From: Setomelanomma holmii
Taxonomy: Eukaryota; Ascomycota; Dothideomycetes; Pleosporales; Phaeosphaeriaceae
Direction: 5' to 3'
NCBI GenBank assembly: GCA_010015745.1
Contig: ML978158.1
Coordinates: 558,001 to 622,000 of the forward strand
Length of the DNA: 64,000 nt
Positions 29,069 through 39,983 of this stretch are shown here, in pieces. The notes beneath the pieces are model-generated. The model worked only from the letters and a program-made list of their open reading frames with translations, did not search any database and was not told the DNA's origin. The stretch's first letter is position 1. Each line of letters begins with the position of its first letter. Made by a program: the position numbers and the translations under genes.

Positions 29069-30794
29069 TCAAATTCGTGCTAAACTTCGATGTGCTGGAG
29101 AACCATCAACACCAGGAACACGTACAACTTCCAAGCAAAATCCGAGCACATCTCTTGAGTCCCTTGGATCGATGATCCCATCATCATGAAGTACTGCGCT
29201 CGTTGCATAGCTCTCACTGTCTCTTTCAACCTCATCTCGGAACTTCTGAGTACTTGCGTCGAGTTCTGTCTCATTCACATCGCGCCCCTGAGACTCCGCG
29301 CTGCCCTTCTGTACCTGTCGCATCACACCGGCAAGCTGGTCAGGTCCCATGACGCTGCAGCGCCCGATAGGCCAAGTAAACAAGAAACGTGGCTTAAAGC
29401 TGCGACCACACATGGCGTAGTTGCCTGCGCCATATGAGGCGCCCATGATGAGAGAAATGTGTGGAACCGTGGATGTGCTGACTGCGGATACCATTTGAGC
29501 GCCGCATTTGATGATTGCTGAGTGTTCTGCCTTGGGACCGACCATAAATCCTGTCACGTTTTGGAGGAAAATGATAGGAGTATTTTGCTGATTACACATC
29601 TTGATGAATGCCGCGCCCTTGACTGCTTCATCTGCGTTGATGACTGGTGTTTGGTTGGCGATGATGCCGACGCGATGACCATGGATCGATGCCCACGTTG
29701 TGATCAGGTTCCGGCCATACTTCGGCTTGAAGTCGAGAAGCCTCGAATCATCAACGATTCGGATCAGGACTTCCCTCATATTGAACGCTTTTCGAATGTC
29801 TGGATCCACGAAGGAAAGCACGTCCTCGATGTTATACCTTGGAGGCAATGCTGATATTGGTGATCGAAAGTCAATAGAATGCAACTTCAGGGATGCTACC
29901 CAATCTCGCGCTTTTCGAACGGCATCAAATTCATCTTCAGCCATTTGATCCGCGAGACCAGTAACCTGCGCATGCACCTTTGCGCCTCCAAGCTCTTCAG
30001 CTCCAATCACTTCTCCAGTCGCCATCTTGACCAGCGGTGGTCCTCCCAAGAAAACTTGGGCTTGGTCTTTGACGAATATGGAGTAGTCTGACAATGCAGG
30101 ATGGTAGGCTCCACCAGCCGTACAGGATCCAAATACCACAGCACAAGACGCCTGTCCTTTCGATGTCCGGATAGACAGCTCGCGGAACAATCGGCCACCT
30201 TTGTGGAATACTTTAAACTGGTAGGGCAAGAATACGCCCGCCTATATGACTGTCAGTCCAGCATGCGCAACTTGCAGATTGTAGTGCCTACTGATTGCAC
30301 AAGGCTGACGACCGGCAGATCGTTCTCGGCCGCGATCTCAGTCAGTCGATCCACCTTCATCACAGTGTATTCATTCCATGCCCCTCCACTTTGTGTCGGA
30401 ATATGAGAGAGAACCAAACACGGCCGATTGTGTATGAGACCAATACCACCAATCATGCTCCCGCATGGTGTCGAGTCTGGAAGCTTGTGACCTGTGAACG
30501 CTGCTATCTCAAGGAATGGTGAATCAGGATCGAGCAGTAGTGATATTCGATCACGTGCTAACAGTGTTAGTGTTGAGGAAAGGCACTGTAACAGTCGTGC
30601 TTACCTAGTAACTGGCCGCGCGATGTGTGTCTGTCAAGTGCAGTGTTCTTGCCCTCTGAGCTTGCTTCGGTCAATGCTGCAGTGTACTTGTCCAGCACTG
30701 GCCGCCACTTCGCAACGTTTTCCTCATTTTGCTGGCCTCCAATCTTAATTGACGACTGAACGACAGGATACGCTGTTTGCAAATGTGCGGACAT
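29069..30794 (-). CDS. mccB: Acyl-CoA carboxylase beta subunit (methylcrotonoyl-CoA carboxylase type)
   Basis: Three exons, 30794-30605, 30557-30292 and 30241-29069, give 542 residues. It is the carboxyltransferase of biotin-dependent 3-methylcrotonyl-CoA carboxylase, which gamma-carboxylates a beta-methyl unsaturated acyl-CoA. Visible marks are GGIGLIHNRPCLVLSHIPTQSGG, SCTAGGAYHPALSDYSIFV, NVTGFMVG and GASYGAGNYAMCGR. The N terminus is not Arg-rich and shows no clear mitochondrial presequence. The C terminus is ARI, a possible weak peroxisomal PTS1; AKI is known to work in yeasts. It is divergent from the acyl-CoA synthetase with 400 bp between start codons. A related geranyl-CoA carboxylase cannot be excluded. 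Confidence 0.9.
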
Positions 30795-31194
30795 AATTGT
30801 GTGCCTAGGTAAGTACTGTGCACGACGACGACGACGACGACGACGACATCAATCAGGAAGACGCAGAGCACTTTCGACCGCGCATCGGCATTTACTCTCA
30901 AGCCTCGCCATATCGAACATGGCCTTGCACGCACCGAACCGTTCGACGCTACGAGTGCACGGCGTGGCCAAGGCACATCCGAGGTGATGTGGGGAAGGAC
31001 GGACCGCTGCCGTGCGAGGATTTCCCCACGTCAGCCTTGCTGAACACCAACACGGCACCACGGCCGGTGATGAGCCCGCGCCAAACAGCACGACCGGTAG
31101 GCGAGAATGGCACTGGGTGCAGGTGTTGTAGTAATGGGGTCTATGATGGCCCCATTGCGAGATCAGACCTTCAAGACAATACGTCCTCGCCACC
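30795..31194. promoter_or_regulatory. Shared upstream region, carboxylase beta / acyl-CoA synthetase
   Basis: A divergent spacer of 400 bp that contains an ACG microsatellite near the carboxylase start. It is probably a bidirectional promoter of the catabolic cluster. Confidence 0.5.
30822..30847. repeat. (ACG)n microsatellite
   Basis: About 8.7 perfect ACG units, lying 28 bp upstream of the carboxylase beta start codon, in its presumed 5' UTR or promoter. Confidence 0.9.
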
Positions 31195-33037
31195 ATGCCA
31201 GAATCATCACATCCGTCACTCATTCACGGCCCCACCGACATTCCATTGTGGCACAAGACTATTGGCGCATTACTAGAAGAGCAAGTGCAAATATTTGGAG
31301 ATGAGACAGCTATTGTCGTGCCATGGCAGAACATCAGGTGCAGCTTCCGTGATCTGCAGGCACGAAGTGAACGTACCGCACGTGCTTTGCTCGCAACTGG
31401 CATCAAGAATGGCGACTTCGTTGCTGTCAAAGCTGGCAACAGAATCGAATACATCGACTTCGTACTTGCAGCAGCCAGGATTGGTTGCCCTCTAGTGATT
31501 CTCAACAACACCTATACACCGCATGAGCTGGTCTCAGCGCTCGAGCGCACTGGTCAGTTTCTTCCAAACTCCAATACGTCCTAATCTGGTTCTGATAAAA
31601 ACGCAGCGACGAAAGTTCTACTCATCGCGAGTCAAGTTGGCAGCCGGTCACTGTCGACTCATATTGAGCGTACGAAGAGCTGCGTTGCTTCAGGACAATT
31701 GCCACACTTGAAGCACATCGTAACATTACCTTCGCAATCGTCTAACAGCGGAAGCAACGGCACGGAATCGTATCAAGACTTTCTCGAAACGTTAAACGTC
31801 ATCACATCTAGCCAACTCCAATCCACAGAACGTCGCGTCAAAGACACAGACGTCGTGAACGTCCAATTCACATCCGGCTCAACCGGACTTCCCAAAGCCG
31901 CACTCCTAACCCACCGTAACATCCTCAACAACGGCCGCTTCGTCGGCACCCGCATGCACCTCACCCCCAGCGACATTGTATGCTGCCCACCTCCACTCTT
32001 CCACTGCTTCGGTCTCGTAATGGGCTTTCTCAACACGCTCTCTCACGGCGCCAGTATCGTCTTCCCCTCTGACTCGTTCGACGCGAATCTCACCCTAGAT
32101 GCCATCGCATCGGAGCGCTGCACGGCACTTTTGGGCGTGCCGACCATGTTTTTCGCGCAGCTGGAGTGCCTTGCTTCGAAGCCGTACAAGATCGATAGTG
32201 TCAGAGTTGGGCTAGCGGCTGGCGCACCGGTCCCGATTTCTCTACAGGAAGATCTGGCGCGGAAAATGGGTGTGAAGTGTGTCCTTATCGCCTACGGAAT
32301 GACGGAAACCAGTCCCGTATCGGCCATGATGGACGTCTCGGACCCTCCTCAACGCTTGAAAAGCGGGCTCGGGAGGACAATGCCGCATAACAGTCTGAAG
32401 ATTGTGGATGGCAAGGGGGAGATGGTGCCGAGGGGTACGAGGGGTGAGATTTGTTCAAGTGGATATGCGCTTATGAAAGGGTATTTGAACAATCCTGAAG
32501 CGACAGCGGAGGCTATGAGGAGCGATGGGGAGGGGAGGGTGTGGATGCATTCGGGGGATGAGGGGTGTGTGGATGAGGATGGGTATGTGCATATCACGGG
32601 AAGGATTAAGGATATGATTATTAGAGGCAAGATAACGCCTCATCTATGGGACTGTGATGATGCTGACCAATGTAGGTGGCGAGAACATCTTCCCAGCCGA
32701 GATCGAAGAGCGCCTCCTTCATCACCCTAGCATCGCCGAAGTCAGCGTCGTCGGCCTGCCTGATGAACGATATGGCGAAGTCGTATCCGCATTCGTACGC
32801 CTTGCATCGTCCACTGATAAGCCCGACAATACTGAGATTCAGGCATGGGTTGGCGAAGCTCTTGGCAGACACAAAGTCCCGAAATGGATGTTCTGGGTCG
32901 GTGAGGATGGGGTGGTCAAGGAGATTCCAAAAACAGGCAGTGGCAAGCATCAGAAGCATATCTTGCGAGAGATAGGGAAGAAGTTGCTGAATAATGAGCA
33001 TCACAGGTGGGACGGCGTGGAGAGGGCGCGGTTGTGA
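31195..33037 (+). CDS. Acyl-CoA synthetase (AMP-binding ligase) with C-terminal ARL
   Basis: Three exons, 31195-31552, 31607-32626 and 32676-33037, give 579 residues. It activates a carboxylic acid to its CoA thioester through an acyl-AMP. The P-loop FTSGSTGLPKAALLTH, the YGMTETSP motif, the hinge GDEGCVDEDGYVHITGR and the catalytic Lys context PKTGSGKHQKH are present. The second intron has a GC donor (GCAAGA) and a branch-like TGCTGAC, and the frame is restored only with it. The C terminus is ARL, a PTS1 variant. Its place between carboxylase, hydratase/lyase and acyl-CoA dehydrogenase genes suggests a branched or isoprenoid acid as substrate, but that is inference. Confidence 0.9.
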
Positions 33038-33189
33038 TATTTGTAGTAGAATCGAAAGTATGTCCAGACCTGAACATTGATATTTTCCAAGCTTCACGTT
33101 TGTCCACAGACAATTACTCTTCAAAAGGCACTTAAACTTAATCTCCATCTTCATAGAAGCTTGTTGAACAGCAAAGCAGTATGCCTATT

Positions 33190-35121
33190 CTACAACTTTG
33201 CCCTTCCTTTTCTCTCCACCCATTCATCCCAATCAACCACCCTCCTCGCCTGGAACTCCCTCAACCCAAACTCCGCCTCCTTCCCCGTCATCATCTCCTC
33301 AAACACTCTCTTAATCTCCCCTGGCACCGGCGCCCTCACCAAATCCTTGCACAATGCGCTCGCCCTTGGCGCCACTTTCTTCAAGCCTACGAGATACGCA
33401 TCTACTTCGTCTTCCAACTTTTCCTTCTCCACGACCTCAGCCACCGCACCGAGATCCTTGAGCTCACTTACACTGACTGGACGCGCGGAAAGCATAGCTT
33501 CTCTAGCGAACGGTACACCCCATTCTCTCACGACGTAAGGCGAGATAGTAGCAGGCGCAAGACCCAACTTGACTTCACTCAGCGTAAACACCGCCTCCTT
33601 CACACCGATCCTAACATCGCATGCGAATGCTAATCCGACACCGCCACCGAATGTCGGCCCATTGATCGCCGCGATGGTAACCTGCGGCGCAGAGCTAATG
33701 ACTTTAAAGAGCATCGTTAGACGCTCAAATTGCGCGGTGCTAGCGGATTGGCCTGATGCTACGGGACTAGAGGAAGCGCTGAGATCCATGCCTGTGCAGA
33801 AGAAGCGACCGTGAGCGGTGATGACGATGCGGGAGATGCCGGTGTCGTTCGCAGCGGATGTGAAGAAGGATGTTAGGGCGGAGATCATGGCTGTTGTCAG
33901 GGCGTTGCCGTTTTTGGGGCGGTTGAGAGTGATTTTTATGCTTGCTCCCGATTTCTGTATGATGAGGCCATCGGATTGGTTTGGGAGGTCAAGCCAGGCC
34001 AGTTTCTTGGTCTGTTCTGTTGTTGAGGATGATGGTAGTGGTGGAGCGAGTTTCCGGGCTAAAGCTGCACCTGCACGGCTGGAGTTTGCTTGCTGGAGCT
34101 GCGACGATATCCAGGCTCCGGTGTCCACGAGCTTTGGTAGATCGACGCCAGTACTGATGCCCGCACGTTCGAACATATACACCAAATCCTCGGTTGCTAC
34201 GTTCCCTTTGGCACCGGGCGCATACGGACATCCACCAAGACCGGCGACACTGCTATCAAATGCTCGAAGACCGAGTTGATATGCCGTCCATGCATTACTG
34301 ACGGCTTGACCATAAGTGTCGTGGAAGTGACCGGCCAATTTATCTTCGGGAATGCCGTTTTGAAAAAGATATGTGAGGAGACGCTGGACATCTGCTGCTG
34401 TTCCAGTACCTAGTGTATCACCCAGACTGATTTCGTAGCAGCCCATACCCAGCAGCTTTTGAACGACTTGCAGAACAGCTGACTCAGTGGTAGGGCCATC
34501 GAACGGATCTTCAAAGATACAAGATATATAACCTCGTACTTTGATCCCGTGTTCTCTTGCTTGCGTCGCAACTTCTCCGGCACGACGAAGACCCTCTTCA
34601 ACACTGCATTTCGTATTCGCTCTACTAAATCCCTCACTCGCGCTCACGAACACCGCGACTTCTCGCACTTCATGCTTCAACGTAATGTCCAAGCCCTTCG
34701 TGTTCGGCACCAGCACTGGACACGATACCCCAGACTCTTTGATCAAATTTTGGATACTCGAGTTTGAGAGTAGTTGTTGATTGTCTGCAAGTTGCGGAAT
34801 AGCTTTCGGCGACACAGCGGATGTGACTTCGATATCTCTCAACCCCGAAGCACGAAGCCGCTGAATGAGTTCAATTTTCGTCGCCGTAGGAATTGACTTT
34901 GCAATATTCTGCAGCCCATCTCTTGGACCGACCTCGAAAATCCGGACTTGCGATTTTGGCGACATAGTTGGTGTCGTGCTAGTACTGAAGAACTGCCAGA
35001 GTTGTGTCGCACTCGAGGGCAATGTGAAATTGGCCGCAAACAATGCTGGTGCACAGACACGTCCACTACGTAACGGGAGCTGCGCGGCGATCAGGCTCGT
35101 GAACCTACTCACACAGTGCAT
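33190..35121 (-). CDS. Fused HMG-CoA lyase / enoyl-CoA hydratase, ends AKL
   Basis: A single exon of 643 residues. Residues about 58-350 are an HMG-CoA lyase: VRIFEVGPRDGLQN, GHFHDTYGQA and the active-site loop GLGGCPYAPGAKGN with its catalytic Cys. Residues about 390-640 are a crotonase-fold hydratase: ITLNRPKNGNAL, FCTGMDL for the oxyanion hole, and INGPTFGGGVGLAFACD. The family pairing fits 3-methylglutaconyl-CoA hydratase followed by HMG-CoA lyase, consecutive final steps of leucine degradation yielding acetyl-CoA and acetoacetate. The N terminus (MHCVSRFTSLIAAQLPLRSGR) looks like a mitochondrial presequence. The C terminus AKL is a peroxisomal signal, and an internal Met at residue 53 just before the lyase could yield a form without the presequence. 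Confidence 0.92.
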   Translation of the reverse strand: MHCVSRFTSLIAAQLPLRSGRVCAPALFAANFTLPSSATQLWQFFSTSTTPTMSPKSQVRIFEVGPRDGLQNIAKSIPTATKIELIQRLRASGLRDIEVTSAVSPKAIPQLADNQQLLSNSSIQNLIKESGVSCPVLVPNTKGLDITLKHEVREVAVFVSASEGFSRANTKCSVEEGLRRAGEVATQAREHGIKVRGYISCIFEDPFDGPTTESAVLQVVQKLLGMGCYEISLGDTLGTGTAADVQRLLTYLFQNGIPEDKLAGHFHDTYGQAVSNAWTAYQLGLRAFDSSVAGLGGCPYAPGAKGNVATEDLVYMFERAGISTGVDLPKLVDTGAWISSQLQQANSSRAGAALARKLAPPLPSSSTTEQTKKLAWLDLPNQSDGLIIQKSGASIKITLNRPKNGNALTTAMISALTSFFTSAANDTGISRIVITAHGRFFCTGMDLSASSSPVASGQSASTAQFERLTMLFKVISSAPQVTIAAINGPTFGGGVGLAFACDVRIGVKEAVFTLSEVKLGLAPATISPYVVREWGVPFAREAMLSARPVSVSELKDLGAVAEVVEKEKLEDEVDAYLVGLKKVAPRASALCKDLVRAPVPGEIKRVFEEMMTGKEAEFGLREFQARRVVDWDEWVERKGRAKL

Positions 35122-35711
35122 AGCATGGCACAGCTCCTCTTTGCCGTACCCTCAACTCCGCATCGCGGTTCGCGAGGCGCGTTCGAGGTTGGGCCTGGCC
35201 AACACGGATCTCGGGCCGTGTCCGGGTCCTCCACGTCAGTCTCATGGGCGCGGCATCTTTCCCACGCCATTAGTTGAGCCGCACACTCTCAAGAGGGGAA
35301 CTGAAAGTGCGAATACCGAGACACTCCCAGTGTGCAATGCTTAGCATGCGTGGAGCACGATAGAGTGAAGAGGATGCCTTGTGAGAGACCGCGCTAGTCC
35401 AAGTTTGGCTTAGCACGATTGACATCTCTAAGTATCCATGATTGCATGTACTGGTGCTGTGTAATGATATATTCGGGCCATTGAATATCTAAATAGATAT
35501 ATCATGTAGTGATAAGTAGCTCTTTGGCGGTTCCAAAACAGTGTATCAACGTGATAGACAGCCTTGACGATGTTCCGAAGAACCTCACTCGTGACAGATG
35601 GTGCTGTACATTACATTCCAAGGTATGCTTGTTTGAGTTTATGTACCTCAAGTTGAGCTCCAAGTTCTCTAAGTGCATTGATGTTAGAATGGTCATCCAT
35701 TTACCCGCCCA
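35122..35711. other. Intergenic, lyase/hydratase to carboxylase alpha
   Basis: Both flanking genes are on the minus strand. The stretch contains the promoter of the fused gene and the 3' flank of the carboxylase alpha gene. No further gene was seen. Confidence 0.45.
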
Positions 35712-38172
35712 TCACTCAACCTCAGCAAGAACCTCCCCCTCCCCAACCGCCTCTCCAACCCCCCTCTCGACTCTAACCTTCCCACTCTCCGGCGCATTAA
35801 TACTCATCTCCATCTTCATACTCTCCACAACCAACAACACTTCTCCCTTCTGCACCTCATCACCCGACTTCTTCAATACCTTGAGCACTTTACATGGCAT
35901 CGGGGCTTTGACGACTTTCGTCCCGCTATCTGCAGCCACGATGCTGGATCGGAGGGATTCGGTGTATGTTAGGGGCGTGTGGATGGTGTATGAGACCCAT
36001 GTGCCGAGGATGGGTATGTGGGCGTATATGGTTGCTGAGTCGGATGGTGATATGGTTGGTGGAGATGTGAAGATGGCTGTGAGCTTCTTGCCGTCGATGT
36101 TGGTTGTTACGACATCAGTGTCGGACTCTTCAGTGTGCGACAATGATCTGACACTTTCGAGGAGTATGTGTTGAGGCTTTTGCTGTCTCCACTTGTCGCT
36201 TCGAATGGATTTGCTGATCGCGTTGTATTTTGCTGTTAGTACGTTGGCTGGAGTTTGCTTGTCATTGTTGCTTGGTGCAGGCTGTGGTGCATCTGAGATG
36301 TACACGTCGAAATGGAGTGGGTCATTGTTCATCATCTCTGTAATGATGAGGGAGACTTGCTCTTGTGATTCTTCTTTTGTGCCGCCCTCTGCGCTTGTGA
36401 TGACAAGGTTCACAGGTCGATTGATGGGATCGAAGCACTGATTCCGGAAGCCCAATCGTACGTTTCGGAATGTCGAACGAGAGGCCTGTCGCTTCGAACG
36501 CACATACAGTGACGCCACCGCGCCCACAGACCGATATATCGCCTTTGAATTCGTTTGATGCGGATTTCGCAATAGCGCCGAAATGTTGTTGCCGATGAAT
36601 GATGTCGTATAGGCCGGATCCCTGAAGTCCTCGTGCGACAGGCAAGCTTGCAAGAAAAGCTGATTCGTCCGTACGCCTACACAAGCAGTGTTCGCTAGCA
36701 TCTTGACCATCTTACTTATGGCCAAATCGCGTGTTGGTGCCCAAACGATGAGCTTGGCTATCATTGAGTCGAAGTAGATTGACACTTGCGAACCTGCTTC
36801 GATGGCTGTCTCGTAGCGAACATTGCGGCCAGGTCCGAGTATTCCAGGCGCTGGTTGCCAGACCTTTACAGTGCCATGCTCGGGAAAGAAATCGCGATGC
36901 GCGTCTTCAGCGCAGAGGCGACACTCGATTGCGTGTCCGCGCCGCGCAACTTTTTGGAGTGGCTCAAGATCGTCCAGTCGTCCTCCAGAAGCGACATACA
37001 ATTGCAATGATACCAAGTCGACTCCAGTGATTTCCTCGGTAATGGGATGCTCGACTTGCAATCGTGCATTGACTTCCAAGAAGTAGTATTTCTCCGCCAC
37101 AACATCCACGACAAACTCGACCGTGCCAGCGCATTCGTACCCGATCAACTCCGCAATACGAGTAGCACTTGCACTCATTCGTTTTCGCATATCATCGCTC
37201 AGCCACGGACAGGGCGCCTCTTCAATGACTTTCTGATGTCTGCGTTGCACGGAACAGTCGCGATCCCACAGCGACACAACGCGTCCGTGGCTGTCACCAA
37301 TAATCTGCACCTCAACGTGTTTGCCAGCCTCGATGTACTTTTCGAGGATGCAGTCATCCGATCCAAAGCTGCGCTTTGCTTCTGATTGCGCGCGTTCGAG
37401 CTCGCCGCGCAGTGTCGAAGGATCACGCACTATTCGCATGCCTTTGCCGCCACCTCCTGCTGAGGCCTTCAACATGACCGGAAAGCCAATCCCTTTCGCT
37501 GCATCTTCTAGGTCTTGCAAGTTCTGGCTGGTCCCAGAGAACCCTGGGATGAGAGGCACTTCAGGAGCATTCTTGCTGAGATAGTCTTTCGAAGTTCGCT
37601 TGTTTCCCAGTGTCGACATGGCAAGACTGCTCGGTCCGAGGAATATGATACCAGCCTCTCTAACGCGATCTGCAAAATCCGGATTCTCGCTGAGATAGCC
37701 ATAGCCAGGGTGTATGGCGTCTGCATCTGCGCCTTTTGCTTTCCTGACCAGCAGGTCAATGTCCAAGAACGGGTTCGTCGATGAATCCTCGAGACTGCCT
37801 AGATCGATGGCTTCATCAGCATCTGTGACATGGCGAGAAGTTTTGTCTCTGACAGTATGGTCAGTAACTGCTCGCTGTCAAGGGTCCAGGAGCATACTGT
37901 TGAACATAAATTGCAATCGAAGTCAAATTCAATTTGCGACAAGTGGATATAATACGGCATGCAATTTCGCCACGATTTGCAATGAAGACTCTTGATATCC
38001 TGGGTGACCCATCATCATTCTGTAGAGGTTGCGCAACGAACAATGGTGGCCGTTGGCTGATGGCACTGCCAAGCGATACGTTCCGTGAAGTTGAAGACAT
38101 GGTCGGATGTGTGGTGGAGTGACGGTACACCAACTCTGCATGCAAACCTTGGAGGAACGAGCATATGAGCAA
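35712..38172 (-). CDS. mccA: Acyl-CoA carboxylase alpha subunit (biotin carboxylase, methylcrotonoyl type)
   Basis: Two exons, 38172-37898 and 37848-35712, in phase 2 with a GTATGC donor, give up to 803 residues; Met at 38100 is an alternative start. Domains in order are biotin carboxylase N-terminal (ISRVFIANRGEIACRI), ATP-grasp (ASAGGGGKGMRIV, CSVQRRHQKVIEEAP, FLEVNARLQVEHP), biotin carboxylase C-terminal (RGHAIECRLCAED), a linker, and the biotinyl domain with biotin attachment at ESMKMEM. It carboxylates biotin with bicarbonate and ATP for the beta subunit encoded 5 kb away. No PTS1 is present (ends AEVE), so if the partner is peroxisomal this subunit would have to travel with it. It is divergent from the acyl-CoA dehydrogenase. 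Confidence 0.93.
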
Positions 38173-38426
38173 GCCTCATAATTCCGATCACTTTGCGATG
38201 CCAGATCCGAGATGTTCGCCGTTCTAGATCGTGCCGGACTGCACCCGGCAAGCGAACGGTGCATGCACGGCTGCATCCGTGCCAAGAAATCTGGTAGACT
38301 AGCAGCGCCCACCCCTCCTGTGCAATGCCGAGGAAGGGTCGAACCCGCGTAAGATACCGTTTTGGGGTAGATGTAGTTGTATGTTGCATGCGAAATACTG
38401 AATTCGCTGTCTTTGAGGAGCACATC
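38173..38426. promoter_or_regulatory. Shared upstream region, carboxylase alpha / acyl-CoA dehydrogenase
   Basis: The two start codons lie only 254 bp apart on opposite strands, a compact bidirectional promoter that supports co-regulation of the cluster. Confidence 0.5.
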
Positions 38427-39895
38427 ATGAAACACACCATCATGGCTTCAACAATCACACCACTATACAGCGATCCTCTGTACCTAACTCGTGGTGCAAG
38501 CCCTTACTACCAAGATTCGCATTATCGACTACAGCGCGAGCTTCGAGAATACGTCGAGAAATACATCTCGCCGTTCTGTGAAGAATGGGAAACAAATGGC
38601 CAAGTGCCTCCTGAAGTGCTTACGCGACATGCTGAGCTGGGATACGCAGCAGTATCTGTGTATCCTTTGGCAACTGAGTACTTGAACGGCCAGCGATTGC
38701 CGGCAGATATCAAAGCTTCGGAATGGGACGGCTTCCACGACTTGATCTTCATTGATGAGATCGCGCGATGCGGATATCTGGGTGTGATATGGGGCCTATC
38801 CTGCGGGAACTCCATTGGGGCCCCGCCACTGGTGAATCACGGAAGTTCAGAACAGAAGCGCAGATTCCTCCCAGATGTCCTGCAAGGGAGATCGAGATTC
38901 TGCTTGGGCGTTACAGAGCCGGATGGTACGTCGAACTTCTTGAAGAGGCGCCTTCTACTGACTATCCCAAGCCGGATCAGATGTCGCAGGATTGACCACT
39001 TATGCGGAACGACGCGGCGATCGGTATATCGTGAACGGAGCCAAGAAGTGGATAACGAATGGCAGCTTCGCAGACTACTGCATGGCAGCTGTGCGAACAG
39101 GCGGCGGCGGTGCAAAGGGCGTTTCTGCGCTGGTCATACCTCTGAAGGCGAAGGGCGTTACATGCAAGAAAATTCCGAATTCAGGAGTACATGCAAGTGG
39201 TATGTGCAACCTGTATGCTGCAGATGAAGGAGTACAATACTCACACTCTACTCCTAGCCTCGACATACATCGAGTTTGATGACGTTGAAGTACCTGTCGA
39301 GAACCTGATAGGCAAAGAGAATGAAGGCTTTGGGATCGTCATGTCGAGTGAGTTGACCTGCGAATTGATAATGGTATTTAACTTCAGCTGAAATTCTCTA
39401 GACTTCAACCACGAACGACTCTGGCTGGCGTGTACGAGCCTCCGCATGGCCCGCGTCTGCGCCGAAGATGCTTTCAAACATGCGACCACCCGGGAAACGT
39501 TCGGGAAGAAACTCATCGAGAACCAAGTCATCCGGCAGAAGATCTCCCAGTTCGGTCGCAACCTCGACTCTGCATACGCATGGATGGAACAACTGGTGTT
39601 CTTGACAGAGCATGGCAAGCGAACGGGCCAAGACCCAGCAGTGAGTGGGCCGATCGCCAACCTCAAAGTGCTCGCTGGCAGGACGCTCGAGCTCGTGAAC
39701 CGGGAAGCACAACAGATCATGGGCGGCCTGGGATACTCGAAGAGCGGTCGTGGTGCGAGGATCGAGCAAGTTAGTCGAGACTTGAGAGTCATGGTGGTGG
39801 GTGGTGGTAGCGAGGAAATTCTCATTGACCTGTCGGTAAGCCAGGAGCTGAGGGCGATGAAGCAAGCGCGCGCACCGAAAGAGTCGCGGCTTTGA
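38427..39895 (+). CDS. Acyl-CoA dehydrogenase with C-terminal SRL
   Basis: Four exons, 38427-38925, 38972-39199, 39258-39347 and 39402-39895, give about 436 residues; Met at 38442 is an alternative start. It is an FAD enzyme introducing the alpha-beta double bond into an acyl-CoA. Seen are the flavin signature FCLGVTEPD-AGSDVAGL, KKWITNGSFADY, the NFNHERLWLA helix, IMGGLGYSKSG and a C-terminal GGGSEEILIDLS region. The context fits an isovaleryl-CoA or other branched acyl-CoA dehydrogenase, but the sequence differs from standard IVD at the segment HASASTYIEFDDVEVP. The C terminus SRL is a good PTS1. A mitochondrial-type dehydrogenase in peroxisomes would need an electron acceptor; acting as an oxidase is possible. 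Confidence 0.9.
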
Positions 39896-39983
39896 GTCGA
39901 GAATCCGAGTTCATTTATGCTATTTGTGCAGATTGTTTCATGGGGCGTGACGACTTGCTCTCAATCTTTGCAATGATGTCGCA

